Source of the DNA: Candidatus Nitrotoga sp. AM1P
Lineage (GTDB): Bacteria; Pseudomonadota; Gammaproteobacteria; Burkholderiales; Gallionellaceae
Length of the DNA: 64,000 nucleotides
Reading direction: 5' to 3'
Assembly: GCF_013168275.1 (NCBI RefSeq)
Contig: NZ_AP019547.1
Span: forward strand, 2,418,001 to 2,482,000
Part shown: positions 17,859 through 27,187 of the stretch, in pieces
Layout: every line of letters begins with the position of its first letter
How positions within the stretch are numbered: position 1 is the first letter of the stretch
Made by a program: the position numbers and the translations under genes
The notes under the pieces: generated by a model
Database searches by the model: none
What the model was told of the DNA's origin: nothing
What the model saw: only the letters and a program-made list of their open reading frames with translations

Positions 17859-18485
17859 ATGCAAAAACTACCTGCGCAGCAGAAGCGTGCTTTCTGGCTT
17901 CGTCAACTTTATCTATGGCATTGGATCAGTTCTGCTGCATGTCTGGTTGGTATGCTGCTTTTTGCGGTAACCGGACTCACGCTTAATAATGCCAGTCATA
18001 TTGAGGCGAAACCGATCGTCAAGAAGTCAACAATCGTTTTGCCCTCATCATTGTTGACGTATTTACAGGCTCAGCCCGCTAGCAATAAAGTATCGTTACC
18101 GCATGTAGTGGCGGATTGGCTGATGGGTAGTATGGATATTGATGCCGCTGACAAACCGGCAGAGTGGTCGGCAGATGAGGTTTATGTTTCACTGCCACGT
18201 CCTGGCGGCGATGCCTGGCTAAGCATAAACCGTGAAAGTGGTGAAATGGATTATGAAATTACCAATCGCGGTTGGATTTCTTACCTGAATGATCTGCATA
18301 AAGGCCGTAATACCGGTACGGCCTGGAGTTGGTTTCTGGATGTATTTTCATCCATGGCGCTGGTGTTCAGTCTGACAGGTTTATGTTTGCTTTACATGCA
18401 TTCCGCCAATCGCCCATCTACTTGGCCGTTAGTGGGTATAGGAGTGGTAATACCATTAGTGCTGGCCATTTTGTTTATTCATTAG
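17859..18485 (+). CDS. PepSY-associated membrane protein
   Basis: 208 residues: one helix at about 25-45 after FWLRQLYLWHWISS, a periplasmic PepSY-like domain (WLSINRESGEMDYEI), then two helices in the C-terminal 50 residues. The segment LNDLHKGRNTG before helix two is typical of PepSY membrane proteins. His residues near the helices (LWHW, LHKG, YMHS) could ligate heme and carry electrons, as suggested for ferric-siderophore reductases of this class. First gene of a five-gene operon with a flavinylated DUF2271 protein, DUF4198, ApbE and a flavin reductase. Confidence 0.85.
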   Translation: MQKLPAQQKRAFWLRQLYLWHWISSAACLVGMLLFAVTGLTLNNASHIEAKPIVKKSTIVLPSSLLTYLQAQPASNKVSLPHVVADWLMGSMDIDAADKPAEWSADEVYVSLPRPGGDAWLSINRESGEMDYEITNRGWISYLNDLHKGRNTGTAWSWFLDVFSSMALVFSLTGLCLLYMHSANRPSTWPLVGIGVVIPLVLAILFIH

Positions 18486-18545
18486 CGAGCAGAGGATAGT
18501 TTACATTCGCTGTTCATTATTAACATTCTTACACGGAGTTGATAT

Positions 18546-19064
18546 ATGCGTAATTGGGTTCCTCGATTAATACCGTCACTGGTGGCTGGCTTGTTCGCCC
18601 ATCAGGGCATTGCTGCTGAACTGAATATCAAGGTAGCAATACCACAAATCAATGCTTCGGAATATCACCGTCCGTATGTCGCGATATGGATTGAAAAGCC
18701 TGATCAAAGTATCGCGAAAAGCTTGGCCGTCTGGTACAGCCAGAAATCCGGGGCGGAAGGACCGGGAACAAAGTGGTTAAAGGATCTCCGGCAATGGTGG
18801 CGTAAAGGTGGGCGTGATATTCAGATGCCGATGGATGGCTTGTCTGGCGCAACACGGCCGGTTGGAGATCAGAGTCTAAGTTATAACGATAGCAAGTCAC
18901 CGTTGGCACCTGGCGAATATCGACTTGTGGTGGAAACAGCACGTGAAAAAGGTGGCCGTGAATTAGTGCGCATCCCTTTTAGCCTGCCCGTCAAAAAAGC
19001 AGAAACCCAAAAAGCGAGCGGGCAGGTGGAGCTAGGCACCGTTAATCTTGAAATTAAGCCTTAA
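18546..19064 (+). CDS. DUF2271 protein with a covalent-FMN motif
   Basis: 172 residues with a signal peptide (about 1-23, ending GIAA) and a beta-rich DUF2271 domain (YHRPYVAIWIE, APGEYRLVVETAREKGG, RIPFSLP). The sequence DGLSGAT at residues 97-103 matches the D-x-x-(S/T)-G-A-T site where ApbE attaches FMN by a phosphoester bond, predicted here on Thr103. DUF2271 proteins beside ApbE and PepSY are known from surveys of extracytosolic flavinylation. It is likely the periplasmic electron acceptor of the operon. The FMN site is inferred from sequence. Confidence 0.85.
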   Translation: MRNWVPRLIPSLVAGLFAHQGIAAELNIKVAIPQINASEYHRPYVAIWIEKPDQSIAKSLAVWYSQKSGAEGPGTKWLKDLRQWWRKGGRDIQMPMDGLSGATRPVGDQSLSYNDSKSPLAPGEYRLVVETAREKGGRELVRIPFSLPVKKAETQKASGQVELGTVNLEIKP

Positions 19065-19090
19065 ATCTTTATTCCTGACTGGAGACTTCC

Positions 19091-19906
19091 ATGTACAAAC
19101 CATTTAAATATGCCTTACTGTCAACTGGCTTTGCCATTCTTTCCGGACTGACTTCTTTGCCGGCGCAGGCACATAACACATGGCTGCTACCATCGAGCAC
19201 CGTGCTATCGTCCCCACAATTTGTCACGTTTGATGCAGCAGTTTCCGAGGATTTTTTTTACTTTACCCATCGCCCCTTAGCCATAGATACCCTTACTATC
19301 ACTGCGCCTGACGGCCGCAATCTAGTTCCCGCTAATGTTGTTAAAGGTGAATTACGCACGGCGTTTGACGTAAAGCTGGAGAAAAATGGTACTTATACAT
19401 TAGATATTTCGCGTAGCGGGCTGCGAGCCAGCTGGAAAGTTGATGGCAAACCCAAACGCTTCATGGGGAACGCGGAAGCATTTGCCAAGGAGGTGCCTGT
19501 AGCCGCGCAGGATCTGGAAATTGGCGAATCCGTGGCGCATGTCGTCACCTTCGTGACGGTTGGCGCCCCTACAGCAGTCAAACTAACTAATCATGGGTTG
19601 GAACTGGTGCCCGTTACGCATCCGAATGATCTCATTGTTGGAGAGCCAGCGGAATTCCAGTTTATGGTAGATGGCAAGCCCGCTGCTGATGTTAAAGTCG
19701 AAGTGGTGAGTGGTCAAAGTCACTATCGCAATGCGCTAGGTGAAACCAAGTACACATCCGATAAACAGGGTAAAGTAAAAATTACCTGGCCGCAGCCTGG
19801 CATGTATTTCCTTTATGCCGTGCTTAAGGATAATAAAGTAAGTGCAAAGCAAGCCAAGGAGCGTAGCCTCTCCTATAGCGTTACTTTGGAAGTGCAAGTG
19901 CAATAA
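19091..19906 (+). CDS. DUF4198 domain-containing periplasmic protein
   Basis: 271 residues: a signal peptide (about 1-27, cut after PAQA), then HNTWLLPSS, the hallmark opening of DUF4198, an Ig-like C-terminal region (EFQFMVDGKPAADVKVEV, KVKITWPQPGMYFLYA). Members are linked to metal or siderophore uptake and often sit with PepSY proteins. The conserved His right after the cleavage site may bind metal. Its gene is 26 bp after the DUF2271 gene. Confidence 0.88.
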   Translation: MYKPFKYALLSTGFAILSGLTSLPAQAHNTWLLPSSTVLSSPQFVTFDAAVSEDFFYFTHRPLAIDTLTITAPDGRNLVPANVVKGELRTAFDVKLEKNGTYTLDISRSGLRASWKVDGKPKRFMGNAEAFAKEVPVAAQDLEIGESVAHVVTFVTVGAPTAVKLTNHGLELVPVTHPNDLIVGEPAEFQFMVDGKPAADVKVEVVSGQSHYRNALGETKYTSDKQGKVKITWPQPGMYFLYAVLKDNKVSAKQAKERSLSYSVTLEVQVQ

Positions 19907-19908
19907 TC

Positions 19909-20913
19909 TTGTTGCAACGCAGAGTTATTATTCCGCCGCGACTGGCTGAGTTACCGACTTGCCTGCCAGCCGGAAAGGTGCTTGATGTGTCCGGGAAGGC
20001 GATGGGCACATATTGGACCGTCAAGTGGGTTGATGAAGGCGGTGTCAATCCTCAATCGCTGACTAGTCGGATCGAGCATGTCATTGCACGGGTCGTTGAT
20101 GAAATGAGTACCTGGCAAGAAGATGCTTTTATCAGCCGCTTTAATAGTGCTCCGGCTAACAGCGATTTTGCTCTCCCAGCCTGTTTTGCGCATGTGCTGG
20201 AGTGTGCGATGCAGCTTGCTGCGGATACTGATGGAGCATTTGATCCCACGGTTGGGCCTCTTGTGAATCTTTGGGGATTTGGCCCTGATCGCCCCATTAC
20301 AGAACCGCCTACGCAGATGGATATTGCTGCTGCACAAACATTGTGCGGATGGCGTCGTATCGTTGTGAAAGATGGCTATATTTGCCAGCCGGGTGGGCTT
20401 TATCTGGACTTTTCCGGTATTGCCAAAGGATACAGCGTTGATCTGATTGCGGACAGTTTGCGCGGTCAGGGGATACGTAATTTTCTGGTGGAAGTGGGGG
20501 GGGAACTTTCCGGTAGCGGTATTAAACCGGACGGGCAGCCATGGTGGGTAGCACTGGAGGCGCCGGAATTACAGCGACAAGATCAGCAATCGATTGTCGC
20601 GTTGTATGGATTGGCGGTCGCGACGTCTGGTGACTATCGTCGTTATTTCGATCACCAAAATATTCGCTACTCGCATACCCTTGACCCGCGTACAGGCTAT
20701 CCGGTAGCCGATGCACCGTTTGCGGTCAGCGTATTGCATAGCTCCTGTATGCACGCCGATGCACTGGCAACGGCGCTGACTGTACTGGGTGTGCAGGCGG
20801 GACTTGAATATGCAGCGCGTCGCAATATTGCAGCCATATTTACCCAAATGGAGGCGGGTAAGCCAGTGCAGTATGTTTCCCCCGCAATGCTGGAGATGGT
20901 AGAGGAAGTCTGA
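19909..20913 (+). CDS. apbE: FAD:protein FMN transferase
   Basis: 334 residues of the ApbE family, which splits FAD and links FMN to Thr or Ser of target proteins. Motifs: GKAMGTYWTV, FSGIAKGYSVD, VEVGGELSGSG and the metal-binding HADALATAL. No lipobox or signal peptide is visible, so the enzyme may be cytosolic or start elsewhere; the TTG at 19909 is taken as start because no ATG precedes the conserved GTYW. Its stop overlaps the next gene (TGATG). The likely substrate is the DUF2271 protein two genes upstream. Confidence 0.92.
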   Translation: MLQRRVIIPPRLAELPTCLPAGKVLDVSGKAMGTYWTVKWVDEGGVNPQSLTSRIEHVIARVVDEMSTWQEDAFISRFNSAPANSDFALPACFAHVLECAMQLAADTDGAFDPTVGPLVNLWGFGPDRPITEPPTQMDIAAAQTLCGWRRIVVKDGYICQPGGLYLDFSGIAKGYSVDLIADSLRGQGIRNFLVEVGGELSGSGIKPDGQPWWVALEAPELQRQDQQSIVALYGLAVATSGDYRRYFDHQNIRYSHTLDPRTGYPVADAPFAVSVLHSSCMHADALATALTVLGVQAGLEYAARRNIAAIFTQMEAGKPVQYVSPAMLEMVEEV

Positions 20914-22409
20914 TGAGCAGGATGATCCTTGCCGGACTCATTATCATTATCTACCTGGCACTGAGCGCATGGGTCATTCGCCGACATCACAAAAAAAAAT
21001 TGGTATCTCAGGGAACGGAGCGAGCAGATGTGTTGCTGGCTTTCGCCAGTCAAACGGGGCATGCAGAACAACTGGCCGTGCTTACCTCTGAGATGCTGCT
21101 TGTTGCCGGATTGCCGGTACAGGTCAAGCCTTTATTCTCAGTGACGACGGAAATGCTATCCACTTTTCGTCGTGTACTGTTCGTCGTCAGTACTACTGGT
21201 GAAGGTGATGCGCCCGAAAACGCGGTAGATTTCATGCGCGCTGAGATGCATGGAACTCGCAGGCTTGATACTCTTGAGTATGGCTTGTTGGCCTTGGGTG
21301 ATCGACGCTATAGCAATTTTTGTGGTTTCGGTCACTTGCTGGATACCTGGTTGCAACAATCTCACGCATTGCCGCTATTTGACATGATAGAAGTGGATGA
21401 TGGCGATGCAGGCGCGCTACGCTATTGGCAGTCACAGCTAGGCCTGTTAACGGGATCGACCGCAACTACTGACTGGAATACTCCTATATATCAATCCTGG
21501 CGCCTCAAAGATCGCCAGCTTCTGAACCCAGGCAGTGCAGGAGAGGCCGTATATCATCTTAAACTGGAAGCCTTGCAGTCCAGCGAGAGCTGGCAAGCTG
21601 GCGATATTGCTGAAATTGGCCCGCGTAATTCTCCTGAGACTATCACGAAGTTGTTAAGCGTGTTGGGATTGCAGGCCGAAGCTGTTGGCAATGAGTATGG
21701 GGCAACTTTAAGTCAATGCCTGGCTGACCGGTCACTTTCATTCAGTGCTGCTGACATAGATGCATTGCGAGGTTTACCGCCTAAGGCGCTGGTGGCAGTA
21801 TTGAAACCGCTTTCACACCGTGAGTACTCTATTGCCTCACTGCCTCATGAAGGACTTGAACTCGTAGTTCGCCAATTTCGTCATGAAAATGGGCAGCTAG
21901 GACATGGCTCGGGGTGGCTGACAGAATATGCGAAGATCGGAGATGAAGTCGCCTTGCGCGTGAGGCGGAACATCGCATTTCATGCTCCTGCAAATGCGAC
22001 ACCGTTGATACTCATTGGTAGCGGTACCGGCATCGCAGGTTTGCGTGCGCACCTAAAAGCCAGTATAGGGGCTGGCCAGCATCGTCATTGGCTGTTTTTC
22101 GGTGAGCGTAATAAAGCGCACGATGACTATTTCGGCAGTGAGCTGCAAGGGTGGCATCAACAGGGCCTATTAACCCGATTGGATATTGCATGGTCTCGCG
22201 ATCAAGATAAGCCGATTTACGTCCAGGATATGATCCGTAACGCAGTGAATGAATTGCGTATGTGGTTGCATGACGGCGCTACTATCCTGGTTTGCGGTAG
22301 CGCTAACAGAATGGCCCCTGCTGTGCATCATGCGCTGGTTGAAATTGTAGGAGATAAGGCAATGGCCACATTAGCAGCTAGTGGGCGATATCGAAGAGAT
22401 GTCTATTAG
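20913..22409 (+). CDS. Membrane-anchored flavodoxin/FAD reductase (CysJ-like)
   Basis: 498 residues: one N-terminal helix (about 4-22), a basic stop-transfer (RRHHKKK), a flavodoxin domain with FASQTGHAEQLA and STTGEGDAPENA, a linker domain, then an FAD/NADP module with REYSIAS and GSGTGIAG and a C-terminal RYRRDVY. This is the layout of sulfite-reductase flavoprotein and cytochrome P450 reductase relatives. The positive-inside rule puts the catalytic part in the cytosol, where NADPH could feed the PepSY protein. It lacks the sulfite reductase hemoprotein as neighbour, so sulfite reduction is unlikely. Confidence 0.88.
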   Translation: MSRMILAGLIIIIYLALSAWVIRRHHKKKLVSQGTERADVLLAFASQTGHAEQLAVLTSEMLLVAGLPVQVKPLFSVTTEMLSTFRRVLFVVSTTGEGDAPENAVDFMRAEMHGTRRLDTLEYGLLALGDRRYSNFCGFGHLLDTWLQQSHALPLFDMIEVDDGDAGALRYWQSQLGLLTGSTATTDWNTPIYQSWRLKDRQLLNPGSAGEAVYHLKLEALQSSESWQAGDIAEIGPRNSPETITKLLSVLGLQAEAVGNEYGATLSQCLADRSLSFSAADIDALRGLPPKALVAVLKPLSHREYSIASLPHEGLELVVRQFRHENGQLGHGSGWLTEYAKIGDEVALRVRRNIAFHAPANATPLILIGSGTGIAGLRAHLKASIGAGQHRHWLFFGERNKAHDDYFGSELQGWHQQGLLTRLDIAWSRDQDKPIYVQDMIRNAVNELRMWLHDGATILVCGSANRMAPAVHHALVEIVGDKAMATLAASGRYRRDVY

Positions 22410-22512
22410 TTTGTGATGTTAATTCAGACGCTCAATAGAAGCGCCTTCGTAGAAATAATATTGCCAACAACAGTGAGTAGCATCCTGGTATGTTGGAATT
22501 TATGAACGCTAT

Positions 22513-23670
22513 TCACAACGCTCTGCGCCCTGTTTGTATCTCCTGCAGGAGTTTGCTCACCGGTGTAGGGATTGCAGCTCGCAACGCATCACTTACATTC
22601 ACCCACACCATGTCTGATTCCTGAATTTGTGTGGGTTTGTTAATTACCTGCAATAGTATGGGTGTGATATGCAGCTTGAAATGGGTGAAAGTATGCGTGA
22701 ATGTTGATAGTGCAAGTGTGTGTATTATCTCTGTGCCGAAGTGCTGAAGGCAGTAGGTACTTGGATTCGTGGCTGTACTTAGAATTCCAGGATCCACTTG
22801 CGGCGGACACCACAAACCACCCCAGATGCCACTTCCCGGGCGCTTTTCCAGCAGGATATCGGAGCCATTAAGCAACAAAAGGAAGGTGCTGTGTTTTTCC
22901 GGTAGCACCTTGCGTGGGCGTGGTGTGGGTAGTTGTGCGACCCATTCGTTTTGATATGCCGCGCAATCTGCTTGCAGCGGACAGATGGGGCATTGTGGTT
23001 TGCTGCGCGAACAAATCAGCGCGCCCAGATCCATCAGGCCTTGCGTATAGACCGCGACATTACGCTGTGGTAGCAATGCTTCGGCTTGTTGCCACAATTG
23101 AGCTTCAATTTTTTTTTCGCCAGTGTAACCCTCAATGGCATGGTAGCGCGTCAGTACACGTTTGACATTGCCATCGAGAATCGCGCACCGTTCATGGAAT
23201 GCCAATGCGCTGATGGCTGCGGCAGTGGATCGGCCGATGCCGGGAAGAGCAAGGATGTCTTCAAAATGTTGAGGAAATTTTCCCTCATGCCGTTGCATGA
23301 TGAGTTGCGCTGCACGGTGCAGATTGCGCGCACGCGAGTAGTAGCCCAAGCCGCTCCAGTGTGCCAATACTGCATCTTCGCTGTCGGCGGCGAGAGCCGC
23401 GATAGTGGGAAAGCGTGCCACAAAACGGAGGTAATAAGGGATAACGGTGACGACTTGGGTTTGTTGTAGCATTATTTCTGATAGCCATATGCGATAAACG
23501 TCCGCGCCCTGCCACGGTAAGCCGTGCCGACCGTGTTGTTGCTGCCAAGCTATGATGCGATGAGCAAATAATTCTAAGCGCGGTTTATTTCGATTCTTGA
23601 TCAAGGCATAAACCTTATCTCTCATCGCGGACGGAAGAGAGGGCGAGGGGGCGTTTACAGGTTTGAGCAT
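22513..23670 (-). CDS. mutY: Adenine DNA glycosylase MutY
   Basis: 385 residues. It removes A mispaired with 8-oxoG. Catalytic Glu lies in SEIMLQQTQV and Asp in ILDGNVKRV, the helix-hairpin-helix is LPGIGRSTAAAI, and the [4Fe-4S] cysteines follow C-x6-C-x2-C-x5-C (CSRSKPQCPICPLQADC). A C-terminal NUDIX-like 8-oxoG domain is present. The ATG at 23670 lies four bases after the stop of a duplicated N-terminal fragment, so translation is probably coupled to it. No good Shine-Dalgarno site is seen. Confidence 0.96.
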   Translation of the reverse strand: MLKPVNAPSPSLPSAMRDKVYALIKNRNKPRLELFAHRIIAWQQQHGRHGLPWQGADVYRIWLSEIMLQQTQVVTVIPYYLRFVARFPTIAALAADSEDAVLAHWSGLGYYSRARNLHRAAQLIMQRHEGKFPQHFEDILALPGIGRSTAAAISALAFHERCAILDGNVKRVLTRYHAIEGYTGEKKIEAQLWQQAEALLPQRNVAVYTQGLMDLGALICSRSKPQCPICPLQADCAAYQNEWVAQLPTPRPRKVLPEKHSTFLLLLNGSDILLEKRPGSGIWGGLWCPPQVDPGILSTATNPSTYCLQHFGTEIIHTLALSTFTHTFTHFKLHITPILLQVINKPTQIQESDMVWVNVSDALRAAIPTPVSKLLQEIQTGRRAL

Positions 23671-23904
23671 GGAATTATTTGGTTTGTTGTAGCATTATTT
23701 CTGATAGCCATATGCGATAAACGTCCGCGCCCTGCCACGGTAAGCCGTGCCGACCGTGTTGTTGCTGCCAAGCTATGATGCGATGAGCAAATAATTCTAA
23801 GCGCGGTTTATTTCGATTCTTGATCAAGGCATAAACCTTATCTCTCATCGCGGACGGAAGAGAGGGCGAGGGGGCGTTTACAGGTTTGAGCATGGAATTA
23901 TTTG
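23458..23904. repeat. Perfect tandem duplication, 223-bp unit
   Basis: The blocks 23458-23681 and 23681-23904 are identical as read (offset 223 bp, sharing one base at the joint). The unit spans the end of asmA and the first 70 codons of mutY. No mismatch was seen, so the event looks recent, or the region is an assembly artefact. Confidence 0.93.
23675..23893 (-). pseudogene. Duplicated N-terminal fragment of mutY (72 codons)
   Basis: The first 71 residues match MutY exactly, up to IMLQQT; the frame then runs into the next repeat unit, adds Lys and stops at TAA (23675-23677). It lacks the catalytic Asp, helix-hairpin-helix and Fe-S site, so it cannot act as a glycosylase. It starts four bases after the asmA stop, the original mutY position, and ends four bases before the intact mutY start, keeping the same spacing. 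Confidence 0.85.
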
Positions 23905-26126
23905 AAGAGCCCTCTTAGCTTGTCCTGAAGCTGATCCTGCAACTTGGTTTTAATTCCCTCTTTCTGGGTTTCGATTTTTTGCTTGACTACATCTGATACC
24001 ATTGCGCCAAAGTCCAATGTGTATTTCAAGTTGTTAAACGGCCCGCTTAAACGCACCGGCACAGTGACGCCGCCAACGATGTCTTTGCCGCCCTGGCCTT
24101 TCAATGTTTTTGCTAGTGTGGCATTAGTCAGATAATTGATGGTGTCATTGCCAATGTTGATGTCCCCATTGCCCGTTAGACGTAGCAGCGGCGATTTTAA
24201 CAAGAGGTCATCGTTGTGCGCCACACCGTTGTTAATTTTGAAGCTGGCTTTCAGCTCGCTGAAGTCCGTCTTTTCGGTCTTGTTAACGGATTGGGTTTGG
24301 GCCGTTGCACCTTTCATGTTCAACATGTCCTGCGCGTCGCGCAGTGTTTTGGCAATGTTGATGCCTTTGATTGCACCATCCGTTAAGTTTAGTGACATGT
24401 TGCCATTGAGTGCTTTCTTAAGCGCACTCATAGTGTTGCCTTGGGTAGTCAGATTAAGCGCGACATTGCCCTTGCCTTCCAGAGTGTCAAAATTAGCAGC
24501 ATCCTTGAGCAATGGCGCAATGTTGATGCCACTCAGATTTTGGTTTATAGCGATGTGAGGCGTACTCTGCGCATTTACTTTCAGGCTACCGTTCATGTTG
24601 CCCTGATACAGGTTGGTGGACAGTGGGCTGATTGTTATCAAGCCGTTATGTGCTTTTACGTCGAGACGTACTTGTGAAAGTTTCACATTGGCGATCTTTA
24701 GCGCTCCAATGCGTAATCCGCCTTCAAGATTGAGTTTTTTCAGGCCAGCCAAATCAAACGACTGCTCCGCCGGGGCAGGTTTATTGGCAACGCCTGCTGC
24801 TTCTTTCGGCATATATAAATCAGCATCAAACTGGTCTACGTCTATGTCAAAGCGTATAGCTGGATCTTGAAAACCATTCACAGCCACTTTGGCTTTAACC
24901 TGGCTTTGCAGCAGCCCACCCGCGAGGTTAGTTTGAACGCTCTGGCGGATGCCATCTATTTGCACACTACCTTTCATTTCGCTGCTGACTGATTTATTCG
25001 GCAATTTGTCACCACGTGCATTTACTGCGACGGTTAGATTGGAAAGGTTGAGCTGCTGTTGTTCGATGTTGCCAGTTACAGGTGAGCCGAGCTTTATTTT
25101 AAATGCCTGTTCGGGTTGCTTCATATCCAGCTCTAACGTAAGCGCGCTGCTCTTGAATGATTGAGGATTACCGGTCAAATCAGACAGAGCAAGATTGGCT
25201 ATGATGTTGCCGAATGCACTATCCAGCTTAGCGTTTAATGTTAGTTTGTCGCCTGTGAAATTATTCTGAACCAAATTTAATGCAGGCGCATCCAGTTTGG
25301 CATCGAAGTTATTTTTGCCTTGCAAGCCAGTAGCTGTAACTACTAACTTCTTTGTAGAAAATTCTTGTGTGTCAAAATTCGCGCTGATATTGCCGTTAGC
25401 CAAAACTGTTAGATTACTGATGTCGAGTGCTGTGCCCTTGGCCTGCAACTCCAGCCCTTCCATTTGAAATAGCTGTTTTTTTAGATCGAAAGTGAATTTG
25501 ACTTTCATTTGGGCGGCTATGTCCAGCTTGGGTTTGCTGGATTGAATTACTGCAGTAAAATCAATTTTGCCCGGCACTCCGTTGGCAATGCGTCCGGTAT
25601 TAAGGTTGAAGCCTTTTAGTTTATATTGCCCCCCCGTGCTTTCATCCAGGTAGGTCAGTTCAGAATCTTCCACGTGCACTGAGGCTATGTCGAACTCGAG
25701 TGGTGTTTTTTCTTCATCAGTGTCATTTTTACTTAACAGGTCGTCAATATTGGTCTTGCCGTTCTTGAATTTCACCAGAGTCGCCTTCAGACCACTGATC
25801 GAAACTTCGTCCACAACCATTTGCCTGGATAGTAGCGGCAATAGCGCCAGCGAGACGCGTGCACTGTCAATATAAATAAATGTTTCATCGCTCTGAAATT
25901 CAGACAATGATACTTTGCCAATATCGGCGCCTATGCTGGGAAAGAAAACCAGTTTGATATCGCCATCCAGCTTGAGACTACGGTGCTGCTTATCTTTCAC
26001 CAGCTTGATGATCTGAGTCTTGTAATCATTGGGGTTAAATGTGGCAGCGATATAAACTACACCGGCAATCGCAATGGCTATTACCACACCTGCTAACCAT
26101 AAACTGTATTTTAGAAAATTTTTCAT
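23898..26126 (-). CDS. AsmA-family protein
   Basis: About 742 residues: one N-terminal helix (about 8-28), the AsmA opening (FNPNDYKTQIIKLVKDK, LDGDIKLVFFPSIG), and a C-terminal AsmA_2 region (LKKALNGNMSLNLTDGAIKGINIAKTLRDA). AsmA relatives are long beta-rich bridge-like proteins in the periplasm, thought to carry lipids between membranes. ATG 26126 (MKNFLKY) is chosen over 26135; neither has a clear ribosome site. Its stop is four bases before the duplicated mutY start, suggesting an asmA-mutY operon. Confidence 0.9.
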   Translation of the reverse strand: MKNFLKYSLWLAGVVIAIAIAGVVYIAATFNPNDYKTQIIKLVKDKQHRSLKLDGDIKLVFFPSIGADIGKVSLSEFQSDETFIYIDSARVSLALLPLLSRQMVVDEVSISGLKATLVKFKNGKTNIDDLLSKNDTDEEKTPLEFDIASVHVEDSELTYLDESTGGQYKLKGFNLNTGRIANGVPGKIDFTAVIQSSKPKLDIAAQMKVKFTFDLKKQLFQMEGLELQAKGTALDISNLTVLANGNISANFDTQEFSTKKLVVTATGLQGKNNFDAKLDAPALNLVQNNFTGDKLTLNAKLDSAFGNIIANLALSDLTGNPQSFKSSALTLELDMKQPEQAFKIKLGSPVTGNIEQQQLNLSNLTVAVNARGDKLPNKSVSSEMKGSVQIDGIRQSVQTNLAGGLLQSQVKAKVAVNGFQDPAIRFDIDVDQFDADLYMPKEAAGVANKPAPAEQSFDLAGLKKLNLEGGLRIGALKIANVKLSQVRLDVKAHNGLITISPLSTNLYQGNMNGSLKVNAQSTPHIAINQNLSGINIAPLLKDAANFDTLEGKGNVALNLTTQGNTMSALKKALNGNMSLNLTDGAIKGINIAKTLRDAQDMLNMKGATAQTQSVNKTEKTDFSELKASFKINNGVAHNDDLLLKSPLLRLTGNGDINIGNDTINYLTNATLAKTLKGQGGKDIVGGVTVPVRLSGPFNNLKYTLDFGAMVSDVVKQKIETQKEGIKTKLQDQLQDKLRGLFK

Positions 26127-26543
26127 ATTACACATGGTTGGAATATGGACTGCAATTATAGACGAAGTGCAAAATAGTCGAGGACCCCTTCATACCATTT
26201 AGCCGAGGAAAAGCACTGGCAGGTGCTTGTCATGCAACCGCGTGCACAACCTTATCTTGCGTATCTTGATGTGACGAACGTTGTTAAGCCATGTATGCAA
26301 TCTGGGTTGTCACTGTCTGGCGTCATTTGTAAAACTGCGTGTATTACAGATTAGTGAGAGCCAATGCGCCATAAAAACATTGTTTTTAATAATAAATTTA
26401 TATTTTTTTGACTATTTAAAATGTTTAACAAGTTAAAACATAAATATATGTTGTATATATTTTATTGTTCACGTAAGATGCGGTTTGGTTCGTTATTGAT
26501 TAGCAAACCAAACTTAACTAGCCACTAAACTTAGGAGCCAACT
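26127..26543. other. AT-rich intergenic region between divergent genes
   Basis: About 410 bp holding the promoters of asmA (leftward) and the ferritin-like gene (rightward). An inverted repeat GGTTTG / CAAACC flanks the stretch near 26481-26508. No gene seen. Confidence 0.4.
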
Positions 26544-27182
26544 ATGGAAAATATTAATAATGTATCTGACAATTCTCGCCGTGCAGTTCTTAAAACAGGC
26601 ATTGCCATAAGTGCGCTCGCTGCGCTTAGCTTAACCACTCTCACTAGCGCAAATGCGAATACGGGTAGTGATACGAAGCACGACATGGCTATTTTAAACG
26701 CGGCCTTGGATCTTGAAAATCAAGCTATTTGGGCATATGGCGTGGCAGCGGGAAAGCTGAGCGACACCAAGGTGGGAAATGTCATTAAGTCCTTGGCATT
26801 GCGTAATCAGGTTGATCACGTTAAACATAGGGATATTTTCATATCCACGATTAAAAGCCTGGGTGGTACACCGACTATTACAAGGGAGACGTACGATCTT
26901 TCTGCTTATATCAAGGCAGGGGAAGGTAATCTTGATAGTGATGCCAATATCGCTAAACTTGCACTGGCACTAGAAGTGGATGCGGTGCTTGCCTACGCCA
27001 GTGCCATCAGCAAACTGCGTACGCCCGCGTTGGTCGCTGCCGGATTAACTATCTTACCTGATGAATCAGCGCATGCCGCTGCAATACGTGCGGTGTTTGG
27101 TACGCTCGATTCTACAATCCATGCCGTTCCGGCTGCGCAACTTAGCAAAGAAACTCGCAGCCAGTGGATATTGTCCGTCTAA
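26544..27182 (+). CDS. Tat-exported ferritin-like domain protein
   Basis: 212 residues. A Tat signal (SRRAVLK at residues 11-17, then a hydrophobic stretch and an Ala-rich cut region) precedes a four-helix ferritin-like domain: AALDLENQAIWAYGVAAG, NQVDHVKHRDIF, ALALEVDAVLAYASAI and DESAHAAAIRAVF. Glu and His residues at the usual helix positions could bind a di-metal site. The AGGAG ribosome site lies seven bases before ATG. A cupredoxin gene follows at once, so the pair may act together in periplasmic redox or metal handling; this is an inference. Confidence 0.85.
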   Translation: MENINNVSDNSRRAVLKTGIAISALAALSLTTLTSANANTGSDTKHDMAILNAALDLENQAIWAYGVAAGKLSDTKVGNVIKSLALRNQVDHVKHRDIFISTIKSLGGTPTITRETYDLSAYIKAGEGNLDSDANIAKLALALEVDAVLAYASAISKLRTPALVAAGLTILPDESAHAAAIRAVFGTLDSTIHAVPAAQLSKETRSQWILSV

Positions 27183-27187
27183 TCAGC

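Noticed and set aside
20913..22409. Sulfite reductase flavoprotein (cysJ)
   Set aside because: The domain layout matches, but the N-terminal membrane anchor, the lack of cysI nearby and the PepSY/ApbE setting argue for a different partner.
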